Positions 10,398 through 20,885 of a stretch of 64,000 nt of DNA are shown here, one piece after another. The stretch is taken from positions 4,559,501 through 4,623,500 of the forward strand of contig NC_091677.1 of assembly GCF_042453785.1 (NCBI RefSeq), given 5' to 3'. Under the pieces are notes generated by a model. That model was not told the origin of the DNA. It was given only the letters and a program-made list of their open reading frames with translations, and ran no database searches. The translations under genes were made by a program, and so were the position numbers. The stretch's first letter is position 1; each line of letters opens with the position of its first letter. Source of the stretch: Malus domestica. Its lineage: Eukaryota; Streptophyta; Magnoliopsida; Rosales; Rosaceae.

Positions 10398-10602
10398 AAC
10401 CAGGATCCTCTCCTGAGCAATTCCCTAGGGATCCCGCAATCTTGTTCGTTCATTGTATATCGTGCGGTTAGAAATCATTTAAAATTTAATTTTTAAAAAT
10501 TTAAATATAAATAGTAACTAACGAAAATTGATCGCACGATATAAAATGAATGGACAAAATTGCGAAATTCATAGAGAATTGCTCAGCAGAGGATCCTGGT
10601 CC
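10398..10602. mobile_element. MULE-type MITE with 9-bp target duplication
   Basis: A fold-back element of 205 bp. The terminal inverted repeats match over about 28 bp with few changes, around 'ccaggatcctctcctgagc'. The 9-bp direct repeat CAAGAAGGG flanks it at 10389-10397 and 10603-10611. A 9-bp duplication is typical of Mutator-like elements. The interior is AT-rich and related to the element at 23910-24118. Confidence 0.85.
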
Positions 10603-10806
10603 CAAGAAGGGGACTTTTTGGCCGAGCAAGAGAGCAAATGACTTCTGACAAGAAATTTTCTGAATCCGAGTGGGCCCCACTCCATTACATTTGTCTGAAC
10701 AATTTTCAGTTGCCGTGCTATAAATAGACGCTTCTTACCTGAATTGCTTTCTGTGGAGTTTCCAAAAAAAGAAAAAAAGAATCGCTTTCTGGAGAAAGAT
10801 CTTTTA

Positions 10807-10890
10807 TGAATACGATGATTCAAGCAGGTGGCAACCTTCCTGTGACTGTGAGCAGTAGTACCCCTTCATCTTCATCTTCATCTCATCAAA
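10807..10890 (+). CDS. Possible first exon of the membrane-protein gene at 10998
   Basis: ATG at 10807 opens a Ser-rich leader (MNTMIQAGGNLPVTVSSS...). The candidate donor AAAA|GTAAGT follows at 10891. Joining it to the acceptor TTGCAG at 11012 does not keep frame (phase 2 against phase 0). A second AG inside a 25-bp direct repeat at 11030-11056 would fit. A degraded copy of this exon and its donor lies at 9530-9640. The exon is plausible but the splice is unresolved. Confidence 0.4.
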
Positions 10891-10997
10891 AGTAAGTACA
10901 TCCTATTCATCTGGCTTCTTATTGCTTAGCTGCTCTTATATATATACTTTAAACTACTATGTAAAACAAGTATTTTTGCCCAATATCACCCTTGTAG

Positions 10998-11600
10998 ATG
11001 TTGTTGTTGCAGAAAAACTACCCTTTGTCATCAAAAGTAAGTACATCCTATTCAAAGGCATTGCACAAGTATATTATCCCTGCCATCACCATTCTGGCCG
11101 TGTTTGTCCAGCTCAGGAACGGAGTTGGAGCCGCAGTATCTCTGTTTTTCACGGAATACGTCACGGTTGTGGCGTTTATTGTTGCTTTTTTGGTTTACAT
11201 CAGTTCATTGGCTGTCGAGATACTCCAGGCTCGTGAAAATACAGATTTGTCTGAGTTCATGGATAAGATTAGCCTATCGTCTGGGACACTTGCCATAACC
11301 TTAGAATTGTTGATCATGGTTCCAGCTTTGGGGTGGTTCACCATCACAGCATGGAGCATTTGCCTTGTGATTGCAGTAACAAAGCCGTACCGTGAAATTG
11401 CAGTTGTTTTGAAAAGATTGTATCAGAGAGCCCTTGAACATCTTCTTCAGGTGTTTGACAAATTGAAAGAGTTGTTCATGAGTATTGGTGCAAGCGCATC
11501 ACTTTCTAATGCCTTTAACAGATTGAAAGAGCCCTTCGTGATCAGGAATGTTGACAACCAGTTGGCCATGGAATCCGATCAGCAGAACGGGCTTCTTTAA
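10998..11600 (+). CDS. Uncharacterised multi-pass membrane protein
   Basis: Open frame of 200 codons from ATG 10998 to TAA 11598-11600. I do not recognise the family. Hydrophobic stretches that look like membrane helices are near residues 26-42 (IIPAITILAVFVQL), 52-75 (VTVVAFIVAFLVYIS) and 95-130 (two helices around LLIMVPALGWF and SICLVIAV). An amphipathic, Leu/Lys-rich C-terminal region (VFDKLKELF, NAFNRLKEPF) follows. The first residues (MLLLQ) may be intron end rather than protein, since 'cccttgtagatgttgttgttgcag' looks like an acceptor and an upstream exon is likely. Poly(A)-like AATAAA lies near 11720. It sits alone between repeats. Confidence 0.6.
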   Translation: MLLLQKNYPLSSKVSTSYSKALHKYIIPAITILAVFVQLRNGVGAAVSLFFTEYVTVVAFIVAFLVYISSLAVEILQARENTDLSEFMDKISLSSGTLAITLELLIMVPALGWFTITAWSICLVIAVTKPYREIAVVLKRLYQRALEHLLQVFDKLKELFMSIGASASLSNAFNRLKEPFVIRNVDNQLAMESDQQNGLL

Positions 11601-11759
11601 TCAGTTATATGGCCTTTTGATCTACTTAATTAATAGTTAATATGTACTATACGTTTTGCCACCTCTGTGTTTTAGGGGCTTCCCTATATGTATACTTATA
11701 ATGTAGGTGTGAATGTAATGAATAAAAACTAGAGAACTTTAAAGAAAAGCTTTCGATAC

Positions 11760-11850
11760 TGTTTATTTTAACGAAAAATGTAATTTTTTTTAAAATAAAT
11801 AATACCAGGAACTTTTTGTTAAAGTTCTCTAAAAACTATTGGTCAATCTA
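11760..11850. mobile_element. Fragment of the 'ctttaacgaaaa' MITE family
   Basis: It contains 'ttattttaacgaaaaa' and, inverted, 'aactttttgttaaagttc'. Fuller copies lie at 46221-46385 and 58996-59163. Short and diverged. Confidence 0.55.
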
Positions 11851-11991
11851 CTGTTTATTTTCAATCAATTCTTCTGGAGAATTTTTCGCAAATAACATCT
11901 GCAGCCTAAGAGAAGATAAGTAAGCTACCTTTGCATACTTCCCATGTAGGGACCCACTCCTTAAAAAAATGAAAAACAAAATAAAGGGAAA

Positions 11992-12420
11992 TTGACGGAA
12001 ACACCCATTAACATTGCTAATCCTCACTCTTCCTTGGGTTACTTACCGCAAGCTGATCGCGATGATCTCAACATCTTAGCATACGATGATCTCCTCCAAA
12101 CAAAAACACAATTATTCGAAACCCAAACTTCCTCAAGACGTTTAATGACACTGGATCGTCTTCGGTTTCGTCGAGTATGCCATTCTTGGAGAGCCGCTGT
12201 TGATAAGTAAATGTCAGTTGCAAGCAAGGGCTCAACCTCCGTGGCTTATGCTACGCTCTCCTCGCTTCTCCCTGTACAAGAAGACGGGATTGGTCGCGCT
12301 TAGCGGTGTCCTCCTGAGGGTTTTCTGAAAAAAGCTCGGTCTTTCGACTTCTTACTGCCTGATCATGATCAGGAATCTGTCAACTATTTCTAGAATCCAA
12401 TTTGAAAATCTTTAAACAAA
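11992..12420 (+). pseudogene. F-box (DUF295-like) gene remnant
   Basis: The end of an F-box is readable at about 12150-12210: 'LDRLRFRRVCHSWRAAVDK', where 'RFRxVCxSWR' is the conserved third helix. After a stop at 12208 and a frame change, 'PPWLMLRSPRFSLYKK' follows, which resembles the start of the DUF295 region in plant F-box proteins. There is no ATG in the upstream frame (the open stretch begins with TTG) and the body is missing. F-box proteins normally recruit targets to SCF ubiquitin ligases; this copy is not expected to work. Confidence 0.6.
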
Positions 12421-12691
12421 TAGACGGTTCATCACGGAAGACACAAGCATTATCCACTAAGTAAAACGTAAATTCTTCTTTTATTATTATTGTAATGGAT
12501 TATTAATACATCAAGATTCTAAAAAGTACCAATGTCTCAAGAAGTCCGATACAATCACTATATCTCCTCACCATGCATGCACCTTCTTGACCTCGCGGAA
12601 AGTAATACAAACCCTAAGCCAAGCCTAGCCTAATAAGCCTAGCCTAGCCTAAGATCTCGCGGAAATTAAAGAAACAATCATCAGAGGCCTC

Positions 12692-13102
12692 CTACATAGC
12701 CGGAAGAATGTTTTTGATGATGAAAAAAGCGCCCACACCGACTGCGATAGCAAAAAGTACGACACAGAAGAACTCGGTGGCCGGAGAAATGTGCTTGATA
12801 GGAGTCTTGATGGGGCGGACGATCAGCCTTTGTTTCCTTCCACGGCCCACCGTCTCCACTGTACAGATGCGCGAGTAACCACGGGCAATGAATCCTCTCA
12901 AGTTGTCGAAGCCGAGCGCTTGGTGATCGATTTCGAAGCCAGTCTCGAAGCGGAAATCTTGTTTGAGAGACGCCAGTGGATATCCGTCGGCCCAACTTCT
13001 TTCAGTCTGGCAGAGGCGGTCGAGCAGATTGAGAAACCACACCTCAAAGTAAATCAGCCAGTCAGGTCTCAGTTCGGTGGCCGCAGTGGCGGTTCCTTCC
13101 AT
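12692..13102 (-). CDS. Small tail-anchored protein of unknown function
   Basis: An intronless frame of 136 codons with ATG at 13100-13102 (MEGTATAATELRPDWLIYFE). The region upstream stays open but has no earlier ATG, and it reads through a GA/CT microsatellite, so I reject a longer start. A single hydrophobic segment near the C-terminus (FFCVVLFAIAVGVGAFFII, about residues 112-130) with only a few residues after it suggests a tail-anchored protein. The soluble part has a basic patch (GRGRKQRLIVRPIK). I do not recognise the family. The region upstream of this gene has a second copy beside the Tat LTR at 8820-9010. Confidence 0.6.
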   Translation of the reverse strand: MEGTATAATELRPDWLIYFEVWFLNLLDRLCQTERSWADGYPLASLKQDFRFETGFEIDHQALGFDNLRGFIARGYSRICTVETVGRGRKQRLIVRPIKTPIKHISPATEFFCVVLFAIAVGVGAFFIIKNILPAM

Positions 13103-13154
13103 GATGTGCAAGAAGCACGGAAACAAGAGAAAAGCGACAAGGAGAACGAAAGAA

Positions 13155-13156
<2 letters not shown>

Positions 13157-13189
<33 letters not shown>

Positions 13190-13337
13190 CAGAGATGTAG
13201 AGGGTTTCTGGGAAGGTTTGGGAAATTCAGAGAGAATCAAAGTTGAAGGCCAGTGTGCTATGAAGAACTATGAAGAAATGAACTAGCTACGTACTGCTAT
13301 ATATATTCTCTCTCTCTCTCTCTCTAACTCACTCTCA

Positions 13338-13371
<34 letters not shown>

Positions 13372-13375
13372 AATT
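13157..13375. repeat. GA/CT microsatellites in the 5' region of the tail-anchored gene
   Basis: (GA)n at 13157-13188 and CT-rich tracts at 13306-13326 and 13346-13372. Such tracts are common in plant 5' leaders and promoters. 'tatatatat' near 13298 could be the TATA box for the minus-strand gene. Confidence 0.75.
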
Positions 13376-13555
13376 ACACTGATCAGTTAAAACCGCCTCT
13401 AATTAACTAACTTATCAACGGAAGTGAACCGCCTCGAACAAACTCATCAACGGAAGTCGTTATCCAATAACACTCGGGCATTGTCTGCAGGGGTGAAATA
13501 GGAACTTCAAAACACTAGGATTGGGTAGGAAGAGATATTAACGGGTACAAATAGA

Positions 13556-14414
13556 AGCACCCGTAACTAATTAACTGAACTCTCGCGCCAAAATTCATCC
13601 CCTACCCGAGAAGGGGTGGCAATTTCAACCCAACCCAATAACCGGACCGGACCCAACTCATCCGTTTAAATCAACATTTGGGAGGAGAATTGAAGGATCG
13701 GGTTGTTAACATTCCGGTTAGAACCTGAAGTTAAACATGATTTGAAAATCCTAGCTACGCCATGCATTCAATACAAATTCTCGATTGGACCTGTTAATCA
13801 TTTGTTTTTTTTCTGGCTGGTCTCAGGTGAATCCGCAAATCCGTTAACTATCTGTTAACTTAGGGTGTTTTTGTAAATTCGTTAAAACAAAAAACCTATT
13901 CTCCTCTCCCGTCGACTTCGATTCTCAGACTTACACAGTTACAAAATTCAAGCAAACCTCCAGGAGTACAGAATTACCAAAAGAATTTGTAAGATATAAA
14001 TCATTCAATTGTACATCGAGCGCACGTATAAAGAAGTCAGTCTGTTGCTGTTGTTCAAGCCATAGTATCCGCCTTGGACTGAAATATAGCTCCGAGACTA
14101 AATATATCCTCCGGCCATGTTACAACCGAGCACCAAAAATCCCGGTCAAACGTCCCCACTAGACACAATACTTAAGACTGCCCATTCTCACTACCAATTT
14201 CCAGAAGATCATGAAAAATGTAGAGAGAGCTCCAACGACGTGCCAAACTATGCAAAAGTCCTTCCGCCTTCAAATCACTCTTCTGCTTATAGCAGGGAAA
14301 CAAAGGCAAAAGTACCGAAATTATAGCCCCAGAAAAAGCACAAATTCACGCAATTATGCACCCAGATGAACAAAGAAAGGCATAGAACTGATAGATATAT
14401 GTTATCTTGTTCCT
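13556..14414. other. Intergenic region at the 3' end of WDR12
   Basis: No gene is seen. 13610-13850 resembles a low-copy plant repeat ('aacccaacccaataaccgg'). The part from about 13930 to 14414 should contain the 3' untranslated region of the minus-strand WDR12 gene. Short open frames here have no recognisable content. Confidence 0.5.
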
Positions 14415-15867
14415 CTAATGAGCGTAGTAACTTTCTGTGCTTTGATAGTTGGGAGGGACAGAAACCCCGGACGTCATGCAAAGCTTGATATCTGCACCAC
14501 CACTAAGCACAGTATCACCTTTCCACCAGTCGGCGCATAGCGCCTGATTACAGCAAAGATCACCGAATTATAAAAAGTAGATTGAATTTTCGAACACTGA
14601 CGGAAAAAGAAAAGAAAAATGATAGAAAGAATAACATTGCATCTTGTCCTTGCGTGAATCAAAGATAAACAAGGGCCACTGCAAGAGAAAACACTATTAT
14701 TGAGTAACGAATTTATCTACAGTTCATGCTGGGCAGCGGTCGTGAACTGTTGATAGAAAACAAAAACAAGAAGAAAACATACAGCAGTTCTCGTATCCCA
14801 CAGCATAACTTTTCCATCATGAGATGCAGAGACTAAATGAAACGGAGACTTGTCATGCCACTTGCACGCCGTAACCCAAGAAGTGTGAGATGAGAAAGTT
14901 TTGATAGAAGCAGAGGTTCCTACAAAAATAATAAAAGCTTTTATGTCAGATGCTTGTGTTCTTCAGTTTGTTTGTGTGCATGGAAGAGAGAGAGAGACAT
15001 GGCCGGCCCTGAGAATTTGGGGGTCCTAGGCGAACCTTCGAAGTGGGGTCCTAAAATTCTCTGATCTCCGGTTCTTTGTGTATTGATTTGTATAAAAAAA
15101 AATTTGCTAAATACATAAAAAGTTCTATTTTCACATCAAATATCATTAAAAATTAATATCAAAAGAAGATAAATATACAAACATTATTTAAACATTACAT
15201 GATTCACGTTTTTAGACACAAATGTACTAAATGTTTGCAGTCAAAAGTTTAAGATTGAGAGTGAAGAACAATAAAACTTGATGATCAAGAGAGTAAATAA
15301 CAATAAAACTTGATTGACGAGTATAATAAATTCAACGCCAATTGTTTCTATTGTGTTTATTTTTCTTCTTCTAAAATCAACATCACACTAACGAATTGAA
15401 TACTAAAATAATCCATTGAATACAAAGTGATTGAAAAGAAAAATATATAATTCAAAGTTTTGATTACCTTAAAGTGCAATCTTTAAAACAATATGATAGT
15501 TGGTTTAAACATTCAATAGAAATGGAGAGATTGTGAAGTTGGTTTAAACATTTGATAGAAATGGAGAGTTGAGTTTTATAACTTTTTATGCATTTGGACA
15601 GATGGATTGGGAGTTGGACAGATGGATTGACAGTAAATTTGAAAAACAAGAAAAATCTAGTGACTAATAAGGCAGCTTCGTGTTTCAAACTCAACACCCC
15701 AAAGAAAAATGAAGCCAACATTTCCACTGCACTAACAAATGAATTATGATATTTCTTACTTTTTTTTGTATTTATATGTTAATTACAGAATATAAATTTT
15801 TTTTGGGAACCCTTCCGAAGTGGGGGCCCTAGGCGGGCGCCTACTTGGGCTACCCTCAGGGCCGGCC

Positions 15868-15946
<79 letters not shown>

Positions 15947-18900
15947 ATATCACTTGACTCATCAAACGGACCTGGTTTACGAGGATCCCATACCCTAACA
16001 ATGGGGTCAGAACCACCAGCAGCAATCAAAGCAGAACCTTCACCTCCAATATCAATGCAGTTGAGTACTTTATCATGGTACTGTCACCAGGAGAATGTTT
16101 ATCATACAAACATTTATTAACTCTGAGAGAACAAATGCCAGATATTGAGTGATTTGATGCCACAGAACGAATGCAAGCATGATTATGAAAAAGACTTCAG
16201 ACAACAGAAAACTAAGGCTATTTGTACTTACAATTGTCGACGTGGCTGTGCCTCTCTCGACATTCCACTCTTTAATAGAATGGTCCCATGATGCAGAATA
16301 GATTGTTTTAGGCTCTGGCCACTTTACGGAAGATACGCATTGTGTATGACCTACTAGAGAAGAAACAGCCTCTCCTTGTGACGTAATATAATGTATAATA
16401 ACTATCAATGAACAGGGAAAACAATCTGGCTCACTAAAATCTTAATATTATAATATTTTCATAAGAAAAAAAAATTGTCAAAAAGGACACAAGCTAGTCT
16501 AATTTAAAATGAAAATTTTGAAAAAGTAAAGTGACATAGGATGTCAGACCAGGATGATTGATGCAATAATCTTTTAAATCTTAATAAAAAGGAAACATTT
16601 CATTTATTTCTAGCTCAACAACTCTCAAAGAAATAACCAAGCAGTTAGACATCCTGTTCAAGGAAATAATTGAACCTCTTTTTCTTACATAGATATTTCC
16701 TTTAAATGACAATCTTTCCATTACTTACGGCAGAACCAAAGAAACCATCAAGAATTCACTAGTGCAAAAATTTCAATCGATAACAAAGTGTTAAGCCATC
16801 TGTTAGGGCTTGGAAGTTGTATATACCGTGTGCAACCGGAGTTAAATATTTAATAAGCCTATCTCCACTTAGTCAACTGGTCACCCCAAAATTATTAAAC
16901 CCCTTTATAGAAATTAATAAACGCATATCACATACCTCCAACTGCAATTCCTTTTCTTGACCAGTCTTTTTTCTCTTCTTTGTTGACACAGTATCACCTT
17001 CTGCATCAGGCTCATTTGTCTGCCATAAATTGATAGTGGAATCCCAAGAGCCTGAACAGACCTAAGCATATGTAAGAAGACAAAAGAAAAGGTAAATTAT
17101 AGACTTATGCCAAAGCCCAATCTCACATACATTACTTGTCAAATTATATATTGGAAATTAGAAGTAGACAAGACCATGTTTCCAGAGGTCTGAGCAGCAA
17201 CACTTTGAACAGCTGCTGTATGTCCATGTAAAATTTTGAATGCTATCCTCAAAGGATTTTTTCGGGTCTCTTCTGCATTGAACTTCCCCAAAAAACAAAT
17301 AATAAAGATTTAGTATACACGTCATACTATCCTTATAAAAACAGTATGGTCGTCCAATTAAGTTCCACAGCCTCAGTGTCCGATCTTTCGAAGCAGTAGC
17401 TACGGTAACACTTTCTCCACCTTCATAAAAAAATGAATATACCAGCTTAAGCACTTGCGACAAGATAGATACTGGGAACTGCACTACCCTAGCAGCTACC
17501 ATGTAAAGACCACCTCCCTAACACAAACAGAAATTCATGCACAGAAGTATCCCATTAGACATGAAAAGGTTTTCAAATCCAAAAGAAAAAACAATGAGGA
17601 TGCCATAATAACTTGGTCCTCTAAAGGCCAGAACTGAAAAATTGTAAGTAGTTGACAGTGCCAACTGACATTCACTAGAGAACTGATAACAACAGTATCC
17701 TGGCCATAATCCACAAGGAATAAGCCAATCATGAACACTTATATCTTATAGCTACCTTTTGGATTGATTATACTAACTGAAGTAACGGGTCCACTGTGTC
17801 CTTCCAGTATATGTGTACATGCTCCAGGGGCTTTCCACACCCTAAAAGATGATAAATTCAAAAAATCAGATATCAAGCTTCCGTATTATGTATCCACATA
17901 AGAAATCGCAACGTACACAAGAAAAGAAAAAAAAATAGTGCAATTACCTTCCCAAGCCATCATAGCAGCCTGTCAAAAAGAACCTGCCACATAATACAAA
18001 TTACAGGAGTTTCAAACTACTTTAGGGCCAAAACAAGAATATAAAATTTAGAATAATGTTTTCACAGATAACTTCATATTGTGCCGGGATGCAAGAAAAT
18101 ATATCCAATGAATACCAAACATTTTGAAAAAGGACAATTGGAGGTTTCCTCTGAAGAGATTTGGAGTTGAACTGAAAGGAGCTACTCCATGCTACCTTAT
18201 TTAATAGTACGAGGACCTAACTAAAACTTCCCAGCTCAGATAAATCACTCTAACTTTAAATTTTATTAGCAACGGATATATCCTTATTGTTTACTTAAAT
18301 CACCTAGCATCATGTGAACAGTAAATTTATTTGAGAGGTGAAAACCCAAGCCATGCAGATTGTAGGATAAGAAGTGAAGCAATGAAGTACACATTACAAA
18401 TTGTGATGTGCGTACCTGGGACTAGAACCATCAACTGCACTAACCCATTCATTGTGTAAAGAAGGTTCTTCTTCTTTCCGTGGGACCACAGCCCGTATAT
18501 ATTCGATCTCCAATATCCTCTCCTGTCATAGTCATAAACCCATCATTAGATATCAAATAAGAAGGCGGGTAAAATGACAATGATGAAAATTACTTCTCTC
18601 AAATCAGCTTGTTAGAGCAACAAATGCAACCCTAGAGCTGCACTTGACACTAAAGCACCAAAAATAAACCCTAATTCCAAACTCAACCAGTAAATTTAAA
18701 CGCAAAACTAATCGGTGAAATCAATTTTTCATAGTTGTGAAACCGAAAAAATAATTGAAAAACTCATATTATGTGGCTAACTGGAATAATTTATCCAATT
18801 AGCTTAACTCTTGTTGGTTTCTTAGCCCCAGTTTGGATTCAGAACTTCAATACGGGATTTAATGGTATACGGGATGTACAAATCCCAAATCTTTCACGTA

Positions 18901-19582
18901 TCCCATTTGGCAACTCTGAAACTGAATTTCCTGAGTTCAATTTACGCCTAACAAGGTGTAGTTCAGAAAACCCCGCTATCGTTAACCAAGCTGATAACTT
19001 TCTAACTTCCGCTGTTCCAATCCCGTCATTTATTACCATTCTCTCACTTCACTTCTATCCATTCTCTCAGCATTGCTTTCTATTTCACGTTGCTTGCAAT
19101 TGCATAACATACAGCATTTTATCAGAAAACTTATGCACACAATTCACACAACAAATTGCAAATTGAATCCGAAAAATTGGAGATACACACCGCGGAAATG
19201 TTCTTGGCAAGAAGGAACATTTCAATCGACATCCGAACCAGCTCATGCTTGATAAGGAAATCGAAAGGCTCCGATTCCCAATCAGGGTTTCCTGATCACA
19301 ATCACCAATCAAAGCTTCAGAACACCAAAAAGTACAATCTTTTTTTTTTTCCTCAGACAGCGGCCAATCAGAGAATCAACGGCGGAGGAAAAAACACGTG
19401 TAAGCACATGAGAGGCTACCTGATGTAATGAGGTTGTTGACGACGGTGGAGAGGCCGAAGCGGGTGAGACTGGCGGGGATGGAAATGGAGGATTCTGGAA
19501 CTTTGTAGGGGTGGCCGAGGTCCGTTTTGAAGCGGACGAGGACCAGCCACGATGGCTCTTCGGAATTTCCGTCGGCGTCCAT
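14415..19582 (-). CDS. WDR12: Ribosome biogenesis protein WDR12 homologue (YTM1 type)
   Basis: Thirteen exons on the minus strand: 19420-19582, 19191-19291, 18416-18522, 17948-17983, 17756-17841, 17328-17420, 17175-17272, 16936-17061, 16232-16369, 15972-16080, 14783-14919, 14643-14678 and 14415-14543. Together they give about 452 residues, near the family's usual size. The N-terminus is an NLE domain (VRFKTDLGHPYKVPESSISI, ASLTRFGLSTVVNNL). WD40 repeats follow with clear WD or RLW ends: 'DGLGRVWKAPG', 'SKDRTLRLWN', 'GSWDSTINLWQ', 'SASWDHSIKEWNVE', 'SDPIVRVWDPRK', 'SHDGKVMLWDTR' and 'GGADIKLC'. The family acts in the nucleolus with Pescadillo and BOP1 to process 27S/32S pre-rRNA for the 60S subunit. 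Most junctions are GT-AG and in phase. Exons 6/7 and the end of exon 12 lack an obvious canonical site at the expected place. The gene is complete, unlike the fragment at 29979-31152. Confidence 0.88.
15001..15867. mobile_element. hAT-like non-autonomous element in a WDR12 intron
   Basis: Perfect 13-bp terminal inverted repeats, GGCCGGCCCTGAG at 15001 and CTCAGGGCCGGCC at 15855-15867, enclose an 867-bp AT-rich element without coding capacity. A subterminal 'cctaggcg' is also shared. No clean 8-bp target duplication is visible because both flanks are GA-rich. It enlarges the intron between exons 10 and 11. Confidence 0.7.
15871..15945. repeat. (GA)n microsatellite
   Basis: About 37 uninterrupted GA units lie directly beside the hAT-like element, inside the same WDR12 intron. 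It is the longest pure dinucleotide run in the window and probably polymorphic. Confidence 0.95.
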
Positions 19583-20885
19583 CGCTTTGCCTCTGGTGGA
19601 AGAGATTGTAGAGAGAGAAAGAGGAGGAGGAGGTGCAGAGAGAGAGAGAGAGGTGGTATCAGGCTAGCAGCAGGGTTTAAGACGAAAGCGAGGGAAGGAA
19701 ACTAGGGCTTAGTAACTGAAAGTAACAAGAGCCGTTCGAAACGCAGCGTTTTGGTAAAGAGAGAATTATTTTCCCAACATTTAGTAGATTTTTGAACCAA
19801 TAATTATTTAGTTCTTTAATAGTAAATATGAACACAAATAATATAGGGAATTGTTATTGGGACTAAAAAAAAAATCTCATTTTGTACTTCAAACTTTCTA
19901 TAATTAGAAAGAAAAATACGTGTAGAATAAAATTTTTGAAGTGCTAATAACAGTTCTTATAATATATTGTTCTTGCACCAAGCTTGAATCTTCTCTCGTA
20001 GTTTAGATTAATTTAAACTACAGTATGAGAAAACATTTGAAGCTTAAAACACACCAATGTTCTAAACGAAACCTAAAGTATCCGAATATCAAAATCATAA
20101 ATAGAATTGACTATGGATTTGAGCCATAGCACATTGTTTAAAAACCCATACGATTTTCCCAATCTAAATAAAGTAGGTTTACCGAATAATATCTAGGTCC
20201 GGCTACAATAGTGCGTATTACCCAATAGTATAAGTTTTACGCAAGATCTAACTGTTACAAAAATCTATTGTTCTATTAGATTCATATATGCAAGATCTAA
20301 CTATTAATTTTTTCGGACCACTCAATCATATGCACCATAGAACAAACATTGCAATTTTTCTTTCATGTTATGTTAGAAGTGTGAAGAAAAAGTAAGGTTG
20401 CAAGTATCTACAAGTCTCTTGATATTTTACTTAGTGAAAGATGCAAACCAATATTTTGCTATTTTTTGCATTTTTCAACAGAAGTGATATTAGTTGAGGG
20501 AAATTCGAACACAAGACTTGTATACCGAACTATTTAATCGTAATTATTTTTTGTCTCTAATATTCATAATATTTCTTGGCTAGCTGTTCAATCTCTTATT
20601 CAGATTCAAATTATATAAGAAAATATGATAAATGTGTAAGTCATGGAACTGTAACTATAAAAATAAGTACAACAACAACAACAAAACCTCATCTCATTAA
20701 GTGGAGTTAGTTGTATGAACTATATAACACCACTGCACTCGGTTTTGCGCTAAGTCTTCCATTAGCTCACAACTATAAAAAGAAGTGTTTAAAGAGAAAC
20801 TTAGTATTGCCAAGAAGAAGAACGGGCCTCTTAGCAGCGAGTAAGTCCTATAATTCTGCCACAGAGGACCAGAGGTGGGATTCTC
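19583..20885. other. WDR12 promoter side and intergenic region, copy A
   Basis: The first about 150 bp hold a GA-rich leader (19610-19650) and 'aaactagggcttagtaa', the expected 5' leader of WDR12. The rest is AT-rich and gene-free, holds a short RTE-derived insertion (20669-20770) and matches 31153-33341 in copy B apart from the Cassandra array there. Confidence 0.7.
20669..20770 (-). mobile_element. 3'-truncated RTE LINE fragment or derived SINE with (CAA)n tail
   Basis: 'acaacaacaacaac', then 'cattaagtggagttag' and 'ctcggttttgcgctaag', resembles the 3' end of the RTE LINE at 47489. Imperfect direct repeats AACTATAAAAATAAGT (20653-20668) and AACTATAAAAAGAAGT (20771-20786) flank it. The same insertion is present in copy B (33135-33226), so it predates the segmental duplication. 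Confidence 0.75.

Noticed and set aside
13103-13240. N-terminal extension of the tail-anchored protein with (LS)n
   Set aside because: No ATG in the extension (it would start at TTG), and the Leu-Ser run is a CT microsatellite.
15783-16025. Minus-strand frame with a long (LS)n run
   Set aside because: Produced by the (GA)n microsatellite and the hAT-like element; exon 10 of WDR12 uses another reading.
17158-17502. Continuous minus-strand frame joining two WDR12 WD40 exons through an intron
   Set aside because: After the first exon part the frame leaves the WD40 sequence. The spliced model restores 'LRIAFKILHGHTAAVQ' in another frame.
18771-19166. Plus-strand open frame MWLTGIIYPISLTLVGFLAP..., also present at 30271
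   Set aside because: It lies in WDR12 introns/exon 2 on the opposite strand. Its presence in both blocks comes from the segmental duplication, and the two copies diverge with a different end and no sign of coding constraint.
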